Below are positions 1-13,685 of a stretch of 64,000 nt of DNA, one piece after another; the first letter of the stretch is position 1, and the number at the start of each line of letters is the position of its first letter. Both the position numbers and the translations under genes were made by a program. The DNA is from Morella rubra. Taxonomy: Eukaryota > Streptophyta > Magnoliopsida > Fagales > Myricaceae. The notes under the pieces were generated by a model. The model worked only from the letters and a program-made list of their open reading frames with translations, did no database searches and was not told where the DNA came from. Location of the stretch: NCBI GenBank assembly GCA_003952965.2, contig CM025855.1, positions 16,238,286 through 16,302,285 of the forward strand, in the 5' to 3' direction.

Positions 1-705
1 CACTTACTGACACCAAGTATTAGACACTTGGAAATAACTAAGAGGATATGACGGTAAAGCTGCAGCTACAGATTTAATAAGAGTAGTTTGACCAGCTTGA
101 GATAGCAATTTAGCCTTCCAACCAGAAATTTTATTAAGCAACTTATCTTTGATATCATCGACAGCACGATGTCTTGATCTAGGAATAAGGATAGGAAGGC
201 CCAAGTGCTTCGCCTTAGATGGGTGCCGCGAAAGATTAAGGAAATCCATAATAGGAACAACTTGCTAGCCATTAAAATTTTTACTAAAGTGGATAAAAGA
301 CTTTGCACGATTAATACGTTGCTCAAGCCACTCCATATACTGTTGTAAACTCCGATCCAGACTCTCTGCTTCCCTGACATTAGCCTTGGCAAATAAAAGC
401 AAATCAATCATCAGCAAATAAAAGGTGACTAACTTTCAGAGCAGTACGACAAATACGAAAACCATGTAACCGACTAGCCCATTCCTCCTTAAGTAATAAA
501 TGCGATAAAACCTCTGAGCAAATAATAAACAAAGTAGGAGATAATGGATCCCCTTGTCAAAGACCACGAGATGGAACAAAACTACCAACCGAACCCCATT
601 AAGAACCACAGAAAGATTAGAAGTCAAGATGCATTGAGATATCCAATTAACCCATATAGGATGGAAACCAAAATTCTTCAGAACTTCAGCAAAAAATTCC
701 ACTCA
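1..705 (-). pseudogene. LINE (L1-type) reverse transcriptase fragment
   Basis: The minus strand encodes, in shifting frames, the middle and end of a non-LTR reverse transcriptase. About 702-436 reads like the palm region (NFGFHPIWVNWISQCI, then SVVLNGVRL). About 249-4 reads like the region after the catalytic core (GWKAKLLSQAGQTTLIKSV), a signature of plant L1 elements. No single frame is open throughout, so at least two frameshifts are present. The 5' part of the element lies beyond about 705, where the similarity stops and a MITE-like repeat begins. The 3' part lies outside the window. It is a dead copy of a retrotransposon gene that once made cDNA by target-primed reverse transcription. 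Confidence 0.8.
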
Positions 706-734
706 ACTAAGGTTTTTATTGTTTTGATTCTTCA

Positions 735-1078
735 CAAAAGTTATAAATTTTAAAGATAAATACATTTTACACTTAAATTTATTATTTTTGTTACATTGTA
801 ATCAATAACAAATGACTTTCGTAGACACTTTACACTATTCATTAAAATTCTCACTTAATTTGAATGGAAAATATTTTTTTTTGGGCATGAAATGGCAATT
901 TTGTTTCCATTATTGTTCTAACATTTACCCTTTATGAGGATAAAATCGTATTTTTAGGTTACAAATTGACAAATTTTTTTTAACAAAAGTGTAAAGTGTA
1001 AAAAATTAAAAATTAAGAGATATAATTTATGAGAAAAATAATAAATAAAAATATAAAGTGTCAATACTCTAGCGCGTA
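735..1078. repeat. MITE-like repeat, family M, copy 1
   Basis: AT-rich non-coding repeat that starts near a GATAAATACA motif and ends near AAAGTATATTTA. It shares internal text (for example TTGGGCATG followed by AAATTACGATTTT or a variant) with copies at about 34674-34880, 40552-40868 and 60430-60730. The best copy (40552-40868) has short imperfect inverted ends, GGATAAATACACTT and AAGTCTATTTAACC. No coding capacity. It lies directly upstream of the duplicated RPL36A block. Confidence 0.5.
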
Positions 1079-1299
1079 AAGTATATTTATCGGTAAATTT
1101 TATAGTGGAAGATTTTTAAGTTTCTTTCAAACGATAAAAAACTGGGATAGGTGATGGTACGTGGGATTCTGGAAACAGAAAGAAAAAAAAGTAATAAGTA
1201 AACAAATAAATAAAGATACGGGTAGTTCGGTCGAGCTGAATCTGTATTTGACCCGTAAAAATGGATCAGAGTTTCTAATTCGTTGCCGAGCGAAAACCT

Positions 1300-1307
1300 A
1301 ACCCTAG
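1300..1307 (+). promoter_or_regulatory. Telo-box-like element in the RPL36A promoter, copy 1
   Basis: AACCCTAG about 110 bp upstream of the start codon. Telo-boxes (AAACCCTA-like) are common in promoters of plant ribosomal protein genes. The second gene copy keeps the motif as AACCCTAA at the equivalent place. The assignment rests on motif and position only. Confidence 0.5.
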
Positions 1308-1417
1308 ATCCCCACGCTGCCTCCACCAACCCCTTTAAAAGCCAAGCCTCACGCCGTGCCGCATCTTTGTTCACCTCGGAGGGGTATCTGAAGTGGGTCA
1401 GCCCTCAACTTGTAGTC

Positions 1418-2950
<1,533 letters not shown>

Positions 2951-3199
2951 ATGCATTTGTTGGTCATATTTTTTGTTGCTTGGAGAACTTGTTGGAACTT
3001 TTTTTGCTAAAATATTTGACAATTTGTTACTGTAATGTTCTTGTTGCTGGACATCAAACTGTTTTTCATGACTGTTTTATGATATTGGTTGTGGTTCTTA
3101 TAAATAAAAAAAAAAAAAAAATTAGAGATTATTATCTCGGCTCTTAAGAGAGCTGTATGCCTCAGTACATAGCTTTTATGTAGGTGGTGGTACTGAAAT

Positions 3200-3270
3200 A
3201 TGAAAGATTAAGGCAACCGGAGGGTGAATTGAGTTTCAAATTTTTTTTTTTTTGAAAACCTTGATAATAT
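3200..3270 (-). repeat. Possible SIRE-type LTR end fragment
   Basis: GATTAAGGCAACCGGAGGG followed by TGAATTGAGTTTCAAA resembles the outer end of the SIRE LTR at 35160 onward (GATTAAAGCAACCC, then GGGGGTGAATTCGG). Only about 60 bp match, so this is a remnant at best. Confidence 0.35.
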
Positions 3271-4639
3271 TCCTTGCAGATGGTGTTAATATTCGCAAAA
3301 TCTCAATCAATCAAAGTAATGGCAGATGGTGCCAGATAGCAAGTTAAAAGCTTTGGTATTTTGGCGCTGTCTTGTCTACGCCAGCCCTCAAACTCTTGTC
3401 CACCCTTCAAACTCTTTCACAGGTCCACCCTTCAAACTTCTTTCACAGTAACAAGAGTGCTCTCTTTTCCTTTACATTTGCAGATGAAGTTTATACAATC
3501 ATTAACTATACTTGCAAATGAAGTTGATACAATCAGTCTTTTAAAGAGTAGATGATATATTTCAAACTATGTTAAAAGCACAAACCAAAACTAAGCTTGA
3601 AAGTAAGTTCCGAGAAATTGATAGCACAAAAATTGTGAATTGGCAAGTCTTTATAAACTATAAAAATTTCTTTTTTGTAGACCCTTTTGGAAAACTTGAC
3701 GTTTTCAAGTCTAGGAAAATTTAGCCACAGGTCGACCGTCACCTTTATAGCTAGAGCAATACACCTGACTTGGTGGGTCGGATTTTTTTCCCCCCTTCCT
3801 TCCGAAAGCCGACCTGTGTATATTCGGAACAAAGAAAAGTGTTCTGAACCGAGCCGATTTGAAAATCAATTCCGAGCCGAATCCAATCGGGTCGGAAAAC
3901 GGGTAAAAAATTGGAAAGAGTCGGAAACCCAAAATCATTTTGTAAGCTAATTTTAAGAACTATTTCCTTCGGCCCAATTTATTGTTAGTCCATTTTACCA
4001 ATTTATATGCGGTATGCCAATTGCGCCCAATTTGAAATTGTGTTGCCAAGTTCCAACGAATTTATTGTGTTATTAAAAATCACGAATACACATTTTTTTT
4101 TTCTTTCTTTTTGGTTAAGTAAGCTGAAAGTCTAAATTATCAAAATCCTAGAACAAAAATTCTAACAACATAGAAATCAACCACAACATGGACTCAATAC
4201 AACTAAAAATTCAAATAAACAACAACAACAACATAGACTCAATACAACTAAAAATTAAAATAAAATTTTAGTAAACATATAGTAACATCTTCTCACTCCA
4301 TCACCCATAACCTACATGCACAAAAGAAAACAAAGTGAGATACTTATAAATTTATAATCATGCAACTTTTAGAGAAGACAACAAATAGTATGTTTTACTA
4401 CTGCATAGAGAAAAACTACGCGTACTAACTCACAATACTTCATGCACCTAACAATCTTCAAGAATTCACAATGTACCCATGTTTCACATTCACCTCTACA
4501 ACAAAAAAAATTTTAGAAGTTAGAATAGAAAAAAGAAAACATAATAGCATTCATCATAAATAAATAAAAATTAAATTGGAGAATGATACCTGTTTTTAGT
4601 TGATAACTTTCCACATCATTCACTACATCTTGGGAGTCA
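3271..4639. other. Non-coding interval, AT-rich, low-level repeats
   Basis: No supportable gene. About 3655-3950 is richer in GC and holds repeated CCGAGCC/TCGGG words, reminiscent of hAT-type MITEs, but clean termini and a target duplication were not found. About 4180-4260 contains two copies of a unit of about 28 bp including GACTCAATACAACTAAAAAT. The remainder is AT-rich and featureless. Confidence 0.5.
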
Positions 4640-6285
4640 TAAGGAGTAGGTGAAGACCGTAACTAATTTTGAGTACATATAAAGGCCTCGACCTTTTTCG
4701 GAGCTAATGAGCTCCGAAAAGGATCTAAGATGCAACCTCTAGTACTAAAAGTGGACTTAGATGCAACGGTTGAGATAGGAATGTCTAGTACGTCTCATGC
4801 TATCTGGTCAAGGATTGTGTATTTTGTTGAATTCACCCTCCACTTTCTCGATCAAGTATCGATCCACCTTTGATTTACACTCTACACTAGTACCCCGTGA
4901 TACTTGAAACTTGTGAAATCTATACATAATATCATTATCGTCAATTGAGGTTGTACCACTCACATTTGACTCCCCACCACTTGACTCAACCCCACTTCTA
5001 GAGGAACCTCCACCAAATTTTAAATAATAATTATACAAGCGATTGATGACATTCCTCAACTTTCGAATAAGTTGAGTTGCCCGCTCAGTACCAACAATTT
5101 CATTAAACCAAAACTCCAAAAACACAAAAAACTCCAACTTATATCATGGGTCAAGCACACCTACAATAAAAAGTATCATATTGACCTTCTCAAAATTCCC
5201 CCAATATTTGTCATATTTTTTCATCATCTTCTCAACCATAAGACTGAACAAATAATCATCACTACTACGAAATTGTTGCAAATGGTTGTACATCAAAGAG
5301 TTTTCTTGAAAATATAAATGAGCAGTTGTATACAAAGAACCAGAAATGCGTAGAGTTACATCATGAAAAATCTTCAAGAACTTCACTAAGATTTCTAACA
5401 CTCTCCCAATCATCATCATTAGGTGGCCCTAAATTGCTTCTTTCATGCCTAACCTTAGTCAAACTCTTTGTGAATTGACCATCATCCTCTTGCATAAGAT
5501 CAAATGCACTTCGATACTTTTGTGCCACATCCAACATCAAGTAGGTGGAGTTCCATCACGTTGGAGCATCCAAACAAAGGAGAACTCCACTTGGAATTTT
5601 CTACCTCTCTACACATAGCCTGAACTTGACTTTTCCTTTTCTAAGCAAAATAGGTCCAAACAATCACTCATTAGAGTGATGCGAGAAGGAATCGAGAATC
5701 TAGGTTCAAGAGACTTCAAAAAATCCTTAAACCCTTGCCTCTCCACAAACCTAAAAGCAACTCATCTATGATTATCACCCTCACAAGTGCATGCCTTATC
5801 TTTGTCTTATTGTATTTAACAAGGCCAATCTCCCTATTTTCTCTCTCCTATTGAAAATCTTAGCCAACTTCACTTGCTTGTCATCTAGTTGGCATTCCTT
5901 AGAAAGACAACGTCTACATTTTTTCAAGTAATGAAGTAAGGAAGAGGTACCTTGCTTCTTTGAGTCACAGAAAAGTTCACTTTTAGAATGGCTACATCTA
6001 GCTTTAGGTGGATCACTATCTTTAATCCTTTCAAAGTGGTCCCAAGCTTTGGATTTAAGATTTCTTCTTTGATAACATAGAGGGCGACCTCGAGAGGTAC
6101 CTTGATGCTGAATATTGTCTATGGAGATTGTTGGATTTGTTGGGGGTGTCGAGATTTGGTCTCATATTTGAATCAGCCACTGAATTAGGCATGCCATCAT
6201 CTCTACTAATGTCAATGTGGTTATAAGACTCATTACATTCTATAGGCTCCATCTGTGTTAATTGCAAAACAAAAATCATTTAACC
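4640..6285 (-). pseudogene. hAT-family transposase relic (BED finger to hATC domain)
   Basis: Reading the minus strand from 6285 down, pieces of a plant hAT (RICESLEEPER-like) transposase appear in order. A BED zinc-finger region lies at about 6050-5885 (WDHFERIKDSDPPKARCSH, with the second zinc cysteine read as Ser, then ELFCDSKKQGTSSLL). A central segment lies at 5419-5144 (FHDVTLRISGSLYTTAHLYF, later KYDKYWG). A linker and the hATC dimerisation region follow from 5137 down, with stops: DRYLIEKVEGEF, then VLDIPISTVASKSTFSTRG and DPFRSSLAPKKVEAFICTQN. Frameshifts and in-frame stops between the pieces make it inactive. Terminal inverted repeats and a target duplication were not located. The family cuts and pastes its own DNA in the nucleus, leaving 8-bp duplications. 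Confidence 0.85.
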
Positions 6286-6524
6286 ACTAACATTAACATT
6301 TTGAGTTGCATGTCCCTAATGTTAGCTTATTAAGTTATTTGGCAAAAACCGAAATGTGAGACATGTATTAAGATGATATCAAAAAAATTTCTACCACCCA
6401 ATCTCTCTACTCAAATTTGAGATGAATAATTCATAACTTAAAAATTCTTATTCCACCATCATAACAAATGATAGAATCTATACATCAAAGAACAATAATT
6501 TTTCTTTCAAAATTCTATAAACAC

Positions 6525-7753
6525 TGTTAGCCCAAAGTTGTTTTGCAAACAATCTGTATTTTAATTTTGATGATAACAAAAATTATTAAGTATTTTGAAG
6601 ACTTTTAGATTTTACCTTGTCAATCCACTATTCCTAAAAAATGTTTCAAAAGATTGAGGTTATCTCTCTTAAATATTTTTAATCGTACTTAAACACCATT
6701 GCACAAATTTGAAATATGTATTTTTTTTTTTATTGTAGGTGTTTAAAGAAGTGTTGAAATGAAAAAGGACACTTTAAACCTTCTTATTTTTCTCTCCAGC
6801 ACTAATAGTGTTGACACATTGAGGATTGATGTCGACATATTGCACTGACACTCGAGAGCAATTTTGGGGTGTCGACACATTGATGGATGGTGTCGACATA
6901 TCGACTGTCACCGAGAGCTGAATTCATGGTATCGACACATCGCACTGACACCCAAGAGCACATTTTCAGACCAATATTGAGGTGTCGACACATGCCGATT
7001 GTGTGTCGACACATGCCGATTGTGTGTCAACACATGCTGCAATTTTGCAAAAAATACTAGAAAGTCACCAGCTCATTTAAAATGCTCCAAAAAGACTTGG
7101 GTACCCTTCCAACGGCACTCTTGGGGGGGTTTTGAAGATCTTTAGAGACAAGAAGGCTATAAATAGAAGAAGATAGAGAGATAAAAAAAACGCACTTGCA
7201 ATTATTTTATACCCTAACTTAAGAGAGAGAAAGAGCTTTGAAGAAGAGAGAATAACGCATCTACCAAGAAAGCTAGTCCCCCCACTTGTCAATACTTAAG
7301 CTTTCCTACAATAATCTTGTCTTCTTGCTTACTATTGTAATTTTCACTTGCTTATTTGACTTAGAGAGCCTTTCTTTATTATTCTTTTATACCCATCTTT
7401 TGTAAAACACTTGGGTTTGGAGATTTGTGAAGAGAGTTGAAATGTGAGCTCGCAAAACACTTTGTAAAGGTTCCTTAGCACCCATGAAACTAAGGTGTAC
7501 TTGCTATTTGGAGAATAGTGAAGGAAGTCCAAGGAAGTCAATAGCCTTAGGGGTAGACGTAAGCAAGTGTTGGTCGAACCACCTAAAACTCCGGTATCAT
7601 CTCTCTAACTCTATCTTTCCTTTTATTTGCTTCATATTCATATTTGTGGTGCTTTACGATTTATTGTTTATTTGCTTAAACTATCTTTGAAATTTTTTTA
7701 ATTTTTATTAAAACCCAATTCACCTTCTTCTTGGGTTGTTATTTAGACTCACA
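6525..7753 (+). mobile_element. Solo LTR, SIRE-type copia (TSD AACAC)
   Basis: A 1,229-bp sequence starting TGTTAGCCC and ending GACTCACA, flanked by AACAC on both sides (6520-6524 and 7754-7758). It has no coding sequence. A TATA box (TATAAATA, 7158-7165) follows an array of TGTCGACA-type repeats. Near the end, AATTCACCTTCTTCTTGGG matches the conserved end zone of other SIRE LTRs in the window. The perfect target duplication and TG...CA ends show a solo LTR left by recombination between the two LTRs of a former full element. Confidence 0.9.
6801..7040 (+). repeat. TGTCGACA-type repeat array in LTR U3
   Basis: Degenerate repeats built around GTGTCGACACAT / TGTCGACATATTG and CACTGACAC-CGAGAGC, with at least six TCGACA-type cores. 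They sit directly upstream of the TATA box at 7158 of the solo LTR. The cores are short palindromes. Confidence 0.75.
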
Positions 7754-7763
7754 AACACTAACA

Positions 7764-8636
7764 TATATATAGCTTCTTTATACTCGAGTTTTGACAAAAT
7801 TGTCGAAAATTCACAATGCTAAACAAAATAAGTAATAACATCAGACAAGTTTGATGCATCATACAAGGGACCAACATAAACTTGATCTCAATAAGGGCCG
7901 TTTATGACCTGTTAGAATTTAGAGTCTTACGATTAGAACTGAAGGGCAGAAACTCAGAGATAAAAATATAAATGTAGAAATTAAAATTAATATAGTAACT
8001 GTTCTTTCAGCTGCACCTCCACATCTCTGTTAATTTATAGGATGGTGGCTAAGTTTGTGCCACACTTTCCACTCCCTTTAGGAACTCTTTCAAGCCAGGG
8101 ATATTCTCCATGCACATTCACATTATAATAAAAGAAGCATTTATGAAAAATAGTAATCCCAAGTGGAAAAGGTGATTCCTCTATTATGCTCCTTACTAAA
8201 TAGGAAACCCATCATGTTGGTCTGTGTTTTTTACCTGATTAGAGTCCCAAGGCTAAAGACGTGCGGCAGGCTAGCGTAGAGAGAGAGAAGCTGACCAACA
8301 CAAGAAGAGAGGACTGAGGACTTAGGAGAAAATATTTGAGAGAGGTCAAGAGAGTAGAGACTAGAGAGTGGGCGGAGGTGCTTGGGTTTGTTAGGAAAAT
8401 GTAACATATGAGTACTCATGTATACATATTTTTTAATTTTTTATCTATATCACGGCTCGGGTCGAAACTTTCGGAAATTCTATACCTTTTCCAAAAGTCG
8501 ACCCGAAATTCACGGAAATGTTTTTTTTTTTTATTTCGTAAGCCAACCATACATTTTGGAAGGCTGACCCGATTTGGTTCGGTTAAGAACATTAGCTTGC
8601 GTCAACCTTCGCACTTCCGTGAATAGCCCTATTTAT
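7764..8636. other. Non-coding interval with a GC-richer patch
   Basis: No gene is visible. About 8446-8636 contains CACGGCTCGGGTCG, AAAGTCGACCCG, GGCTGACCCG and CTTCCGTGAATAGCCC, a pattern like a degenerate hAT-type MITE, but no clean inverted ends or 8-bp duplication could be fixed. Confidence 0.4.
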
Positions 8637-9239
8637 TGCAGTGGATCTAGTACATGTGATCGTTTGCTTTTATGGAGATTTGTAGAATTTAAAATTTAAA
8701 ATATTCTTTTATTTGACACACCGATCGACTGATACACTCATAGCGGTGGGTCTAATACCTGTGATCGTTGTCAACATATCGGTAGTTTAAATTTAGGGTT
8801 TTGATTTTTTTTTTTCAAACTTTGCTCTATCGGTCTATCGTTGGTCGTCCAGTTAAAATAGAGTCGAACAAATTTTCTTCTCAAACGCAATTACACATTT
8901 CGGTTGACCCTCAGTTTTTCGGTTGTGAATCTGGTTAAACCATAATAAATCAAAACAGTTAAACTTTTCTCGGTTGTACTCTGTGCAGCCGGTATATATA
9001 CTATTCGACCAATGGTTGCCAATATATACAAAACTTGTTTAAAAATAACCATTAAAGCTTTTGAAGTTTTTCTTAAAATTGTTTGATTTATTTGTGTGAT
9101 CAAGCTTATCTAAATAATGAGCTTAAGAGTTATAAGGAATAACCTAATGGTCTTCAAATCTTGAACTCTTGTACTTCAATCCTCTTAGCTTCTGTCTCTT
9201 GTGTTTGTCACTTTGGTCTTCGAAGATGTCTATTTAACA
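8637..9239 (-). mobile_element. 3' LTR (partial) of SIRE element 2
   Basis: On the minus strand the LTR starts TGTTAAATAGACATC at 9239, directly after a purine run (AAAAAAAAGGGAGAT) that fits a polypurine tract. A TATA-like TATATATA lies at about 8994-9001. Two related units (GCAGTGGATCTAGTACATGTG at 8637 and GCGGTGGGTCTAATACCTGTG near 8742) are direct repeats. The distal boundary could not be fixed; the typical GGGGTGAATT end zone is not seen, so the LTR is probably truncated. Confidence 0.6.
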
Positions 9240-9392
9240 ATCTCCCTTTTTTTTATGATAACAAAAATATATTGTTTTGAGATAGCATCCTCTATCTTTT
9301 GCACTTTGACAATCCATGAATACAATGATATATCCAAATATGAATTTAGTGATACCAGTGGAAGATAAGCAATTTGGATAATCTACTCATAA

Positions 9393-10735
9393 TCATAAAG
9401 TCAAGTCAAAGCAACTAAATGTCATTACATTACATTTCATCTTCCTCTTTGTCACATCAAAAAGAAAAAACCGACAAAGAGAAAAAACAATGATCAATAT
9501 AGCATACAAAAAATAAGTACAAAAATCACAATCTGGACGAGAGTTGGAAAGCGCATAAGGTACTCTCGATCTTCTTAAAAGATCTACAAGCCTCCTCACG
9601 GTAGCTTTTTTGCTTATCCCGCATAAACGATAAACCTCTCTCTTGAGCAAATTAAGCTCAACCTCAACATTGCTAAAGCAAGATTCCATCGAGCGTTGCC
9701 AAGCGTCGAAGTCAGCAGATAAGGAATGGGTTGGAGCAGGTGTAGAAGGCTGGCCAATGAGGGAAGGTATTGGTGAAAGACCACGCGAAGGTGCTCATGG
9801 AGGGGAAACATGAGCTGAATGCTCGACGTCTATATCTTCTTCACCCACCTACATCGCCCTCGCTCACTTCAGATTTGGGGACCCAATTACCTTGTGAGGA
9901 CTTCCTTTGCCCCATCTAAGTCAATGCATGCATGTTAAACACCTCGGTTTTAGCTAGAGTATTCCTCTCTCGGTTATCCAACCAAACCTCGAAAAATTGA
10001 AAGATCCTCGTAAACAATAATCCATAGGAAAAACTCTTTCTATGACCATGCACCTATTCCATGTGTCTATGCATAATGTGTGGAAGGTTAATTGGCTTAT
10101 TCTTCAACAAATGCTCGATAAGAAAAACATCCATAAAATTTACCTCCTCTAGATGTCCACCTCAAGGAATAAGATTATGGGAGCAAATGAGGTGAAGGAG
10201 TTTAGAGGCAAGGTTAAGCTGATTTGCATGGTTTTTCTTAGGAGTATTTTCTACCCCCGATACCTCCTAGCAGAAAATCTCGGACAGATCCATAATCAAA
10301 ATCTTGACATAGGGTCCAAGTCTTCAAATCATATACTTGGTGCTCGATACCTAAAATATCACTCAATATCCTTTCTCTGAGTATAATCTCCTCCATACAT
10401 ACTAGGCTAGTAATAGCGAACCCCGGATCATAGCCTACGATCCTGTTACAAAAGAAGATTTAGCTATACTTCGGATAAATTTAACTTCCTATATACTTCA
10501 ATGATTCCCACCCTTGATTAAAAAAATACCGCTCAATACAAAAATCAGTGAAGGATTCTCCACAAATACTTGTCCCATTCACAATATTCCTTTTCAAAAA
10601 ATGATTAAAGAATAATTTTTCATGACTAGAATCTTTAAAATTCAAAGAAATCTCATCCATAGATTGATCCTTAGACAAACTTGAGGATCCAACTATCCCT
10701 TTCCCCTTCTGAGTTGTGTGCTTCATCCTTAGCAT
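9393..10735 (-). pseudogene. Accessory ORF of SIRE element 2 (Transposase_32-like)
   Basis: The minus strand opens at 10735 with MLRMKHTTQKGKG, aligning with MPRTKHAAMVG at the start of the equivalent ORF in SIRE element 1. The stretch 10400-9990 is collinear at DNA level with 37280-36860; for example CACCTCAAGGAATAAGATTATGGG corresponds to CACCCCGAGGAATCAGGTTATGGG. A C-terminal region rich in Glu, Leu and Arg lies at 9689-9540 (NVEVELNLLKREVYRLCG). Frameshifts break it into several pieces. Such proteins are annotated in plants as 'putative plant transposon protein'; their function is unknown. It sits between RNase H and the 3' LTR, where SIRE-like elements often carry an extra ORF. Confidence 0.7.
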
Positions 10736-13685
10736 GATAAAATTTTGGAAAATTGCAAGGATATAGGGTTTTAGCGTTCTGAGGGGCCAAAATTAGGAAT
10801 GATGAATTTCTGATGAAATGTGGTGCAAATCGTTTGGTGAATCTATGTCATGCCCTGTGCTTGTATTAGCCTCTAAGCTTTCTTTATAGTAATAGAATGC
10901 ACAATCATAACGAGATTACGACACGAAACCCATCTCAATGGTCAAATGTCCAAAATGCTCTCGAAAGAAAACAATGGAAGATTCAAAGGAAAAGCGGACT
11001 AGTCTTAAAAAGATGTAGAAAAACTTCGAAAGTAAAAATATAATTTTCATTGGAGTAAAGAACTTAATTAACTAAAATTCCTTCATTTATGGCATGATAT
11101 TAAAAATATAAGCTAAAGCAAAAGCTCTAATAATCTCCTTGTTTGATAAATAACAACAAAGTAGGTAGTAAAGGAAAATGAAACTTTTTATCGAGAGAAA
11201 GCCGAAAGGGCTAAAACTATGGACTATTAACAAACAATAGGCCCACACGGCTTGCTTCGAAAGCTACTATGAACCTCTAAACTAATAAGCTACTACGAAA
11301 GTAAAATACACTTTATAAAAGTATACACCAAACGTCAGCACTAGAAAAATTTACAATACAGTTATAGCCCTTGGACAGCCTGCAGCTGAGTCCCACAGGT
11401 GAAAGTTCATCTGATCTCGTGAATCTTCACAGACCCTAAGGAGGCACAACACAACAAAGACAAACAATAAAAGAGGTGAGTCCTAATGACTCAGTAAGGT
11501 CAGGAAAGGAGACTTGGAAACAATTAAATAATAATAATTAGAATTTAAAAAATAGCACTAAATCAATTAACCAATAGAGAACCAAATCAAATGTATGATG
11601 CATATGATGTGAATGCCAACATTGACAGTCCCTGACAGACAACTCTCATGAGATATCCCAACACTTGTCCGCTGTATGACCCCAAGAGACAGGATTGTGC
11701 TTCCCACTTCCCTTCTACTGGGACAGTCATGTGCTAACCCACACACCGGGACAAATTCGAGGCAAAGCACTCCATTGCTTCCTATCTAGAGGAGGCCACC
11801 CATTGACCTGGTCAATGATGGTTGCACGTCCTCTCAAAAGTGATCGGTACCGTCACGTCAATATCTTGCTCAATCAAACCCAGATTATCTTAGTAAAAGC
11901 CACATTACTTCACTCACAATATTTCCATTCATAGCACATTTTCTCTCCATGTTCATGCCATGAATGAAAGGATATGTGAATCAATGCATTTTTATTCCAA
12001 ATAAATAATGCATATTAATTCAACCAATGCATGTTTAATCTCATCAAATATTCGGCATTTGCATGTCTACTAGGTTACCATCGTGTTTAATGACTAAATT
12101 CTATACTTTAATTTTCAGCAACAAAGAATCTAGAGACGCTCTGTATGTTTTCATTTTTCTGTTGCAAAAACAAGCATCTTAACGCATACTTCTGATATTT
12201 TGTAGCTCTTAGATGTTAACCCATAATTATCTCATAATAGGATATTATACTATGCAATAAACGAAACTAAAACATTACATCAATCAACTCATCATTTTAT
12301 TTGCTAGCAACATAAAGAGTTCCCTTGACCCTAATACATGCATCAACTCCACTTGACAGAATCCACATCTACACGGGTTTGTACATCACTTATAATTTGT
12401 AAATCTGTGAATAATAGTAACATTTACAATAACAGATTTTCTTTTGGAACTTTATTCGAACTTATAACCATGCATGCTCTTTGTTTGTTTGTTTTTTCCT
12501 CCTCAAACTCTTTCATTTTCATTAATTCCCCCAACTACAACCAGAAATGAAACACAAACAAAAACCTGGAAGAGTAAATGTCCCACACATAACTGTAACA
12601 CCCCTCCCGCTTATTTTCTAGCTTACCATAGAGTATGAATGCAATAATAGAAATTGATATATTTTTTGTTGTTGTTCATGCCCTTCTATTTTTTGTTTGT
12701 TTGTAAAAATGAAAATAAAAGGCAAGTTTTTCTTTATTTTCTTTTTGTTTTGCCATATTATGATTTGGAATCACAATATTTATCGCTTTTGATTATATAT
12801 ATCTTGTTGGTCAATTAATTTTAAGTTGCTTATATATTTAATGAAAGTGAAATATTTGTGAAAAAGTTCACTAAAATATGGTAATATTTTAGCCTTGAGG
12901 AGAGTTGATGGTTGCAATATGTGTTTTTACTCCTCTTCCTCTCCGAATTACCCCCTCCCATAGTTATCTTTTTACGTTGATGGTTATCTATTTTCACTTA
13001 TGACTAGTCTAAGCCTACAATAAACTATGGTTATATAGCCTTTACCATGGTTAAAAGAGTTATTTAAAGGGGCTGGAAGAATACTTGATGTCGTCCTTAT
13101 TTAGTGAAGTAGAAAAGGGTGCTTAAGGGCAAAAGCGAAAAGAAAAAAAAAAGAACCAAGAATGAAGCAACCGACTTCCAAGAGAAAAAAAGGGGTAAAG
13201 TAACAGTAGTGTATAGCTTAGGATTGGTGCGTGAGTTTTGTTAAAGTTGATGTTTTATTTTTTTATTATTTTTATATCCAGAAAGATTCTATCGTTCCAC
13301 CTTGTATGGTTTTGAAATTGTTTTTTGCTCTTTCTTTTTGATTACGTGTAGTGCCTTTTCAAGTGGTCCTTATAATTGGTTGATTGTCTTCTTTCATTTT
13401 TTTTTATACATTTGTGACCAATGAGTGAAATGATGTTGAAGTCTTAGATTACCTGGCTATTACTTTGTTGTTGATACAATTAGCATAACTTTACATAAAT
13501 TCTTGCCTAACATATAGCATTAATCATTTATTATTTTTATCAAGCCACTTTGACATTAATTTGAACATTGCGGTGGTAATGAAAATAAAATGAATTAAGT
13601 GAAGCGTGACGGTACCGCCCACTGAAGGATGTGCAACCACTAACTACTATAATAAGGGGTGACCTCTGAAGGGTATGGAGCAGCG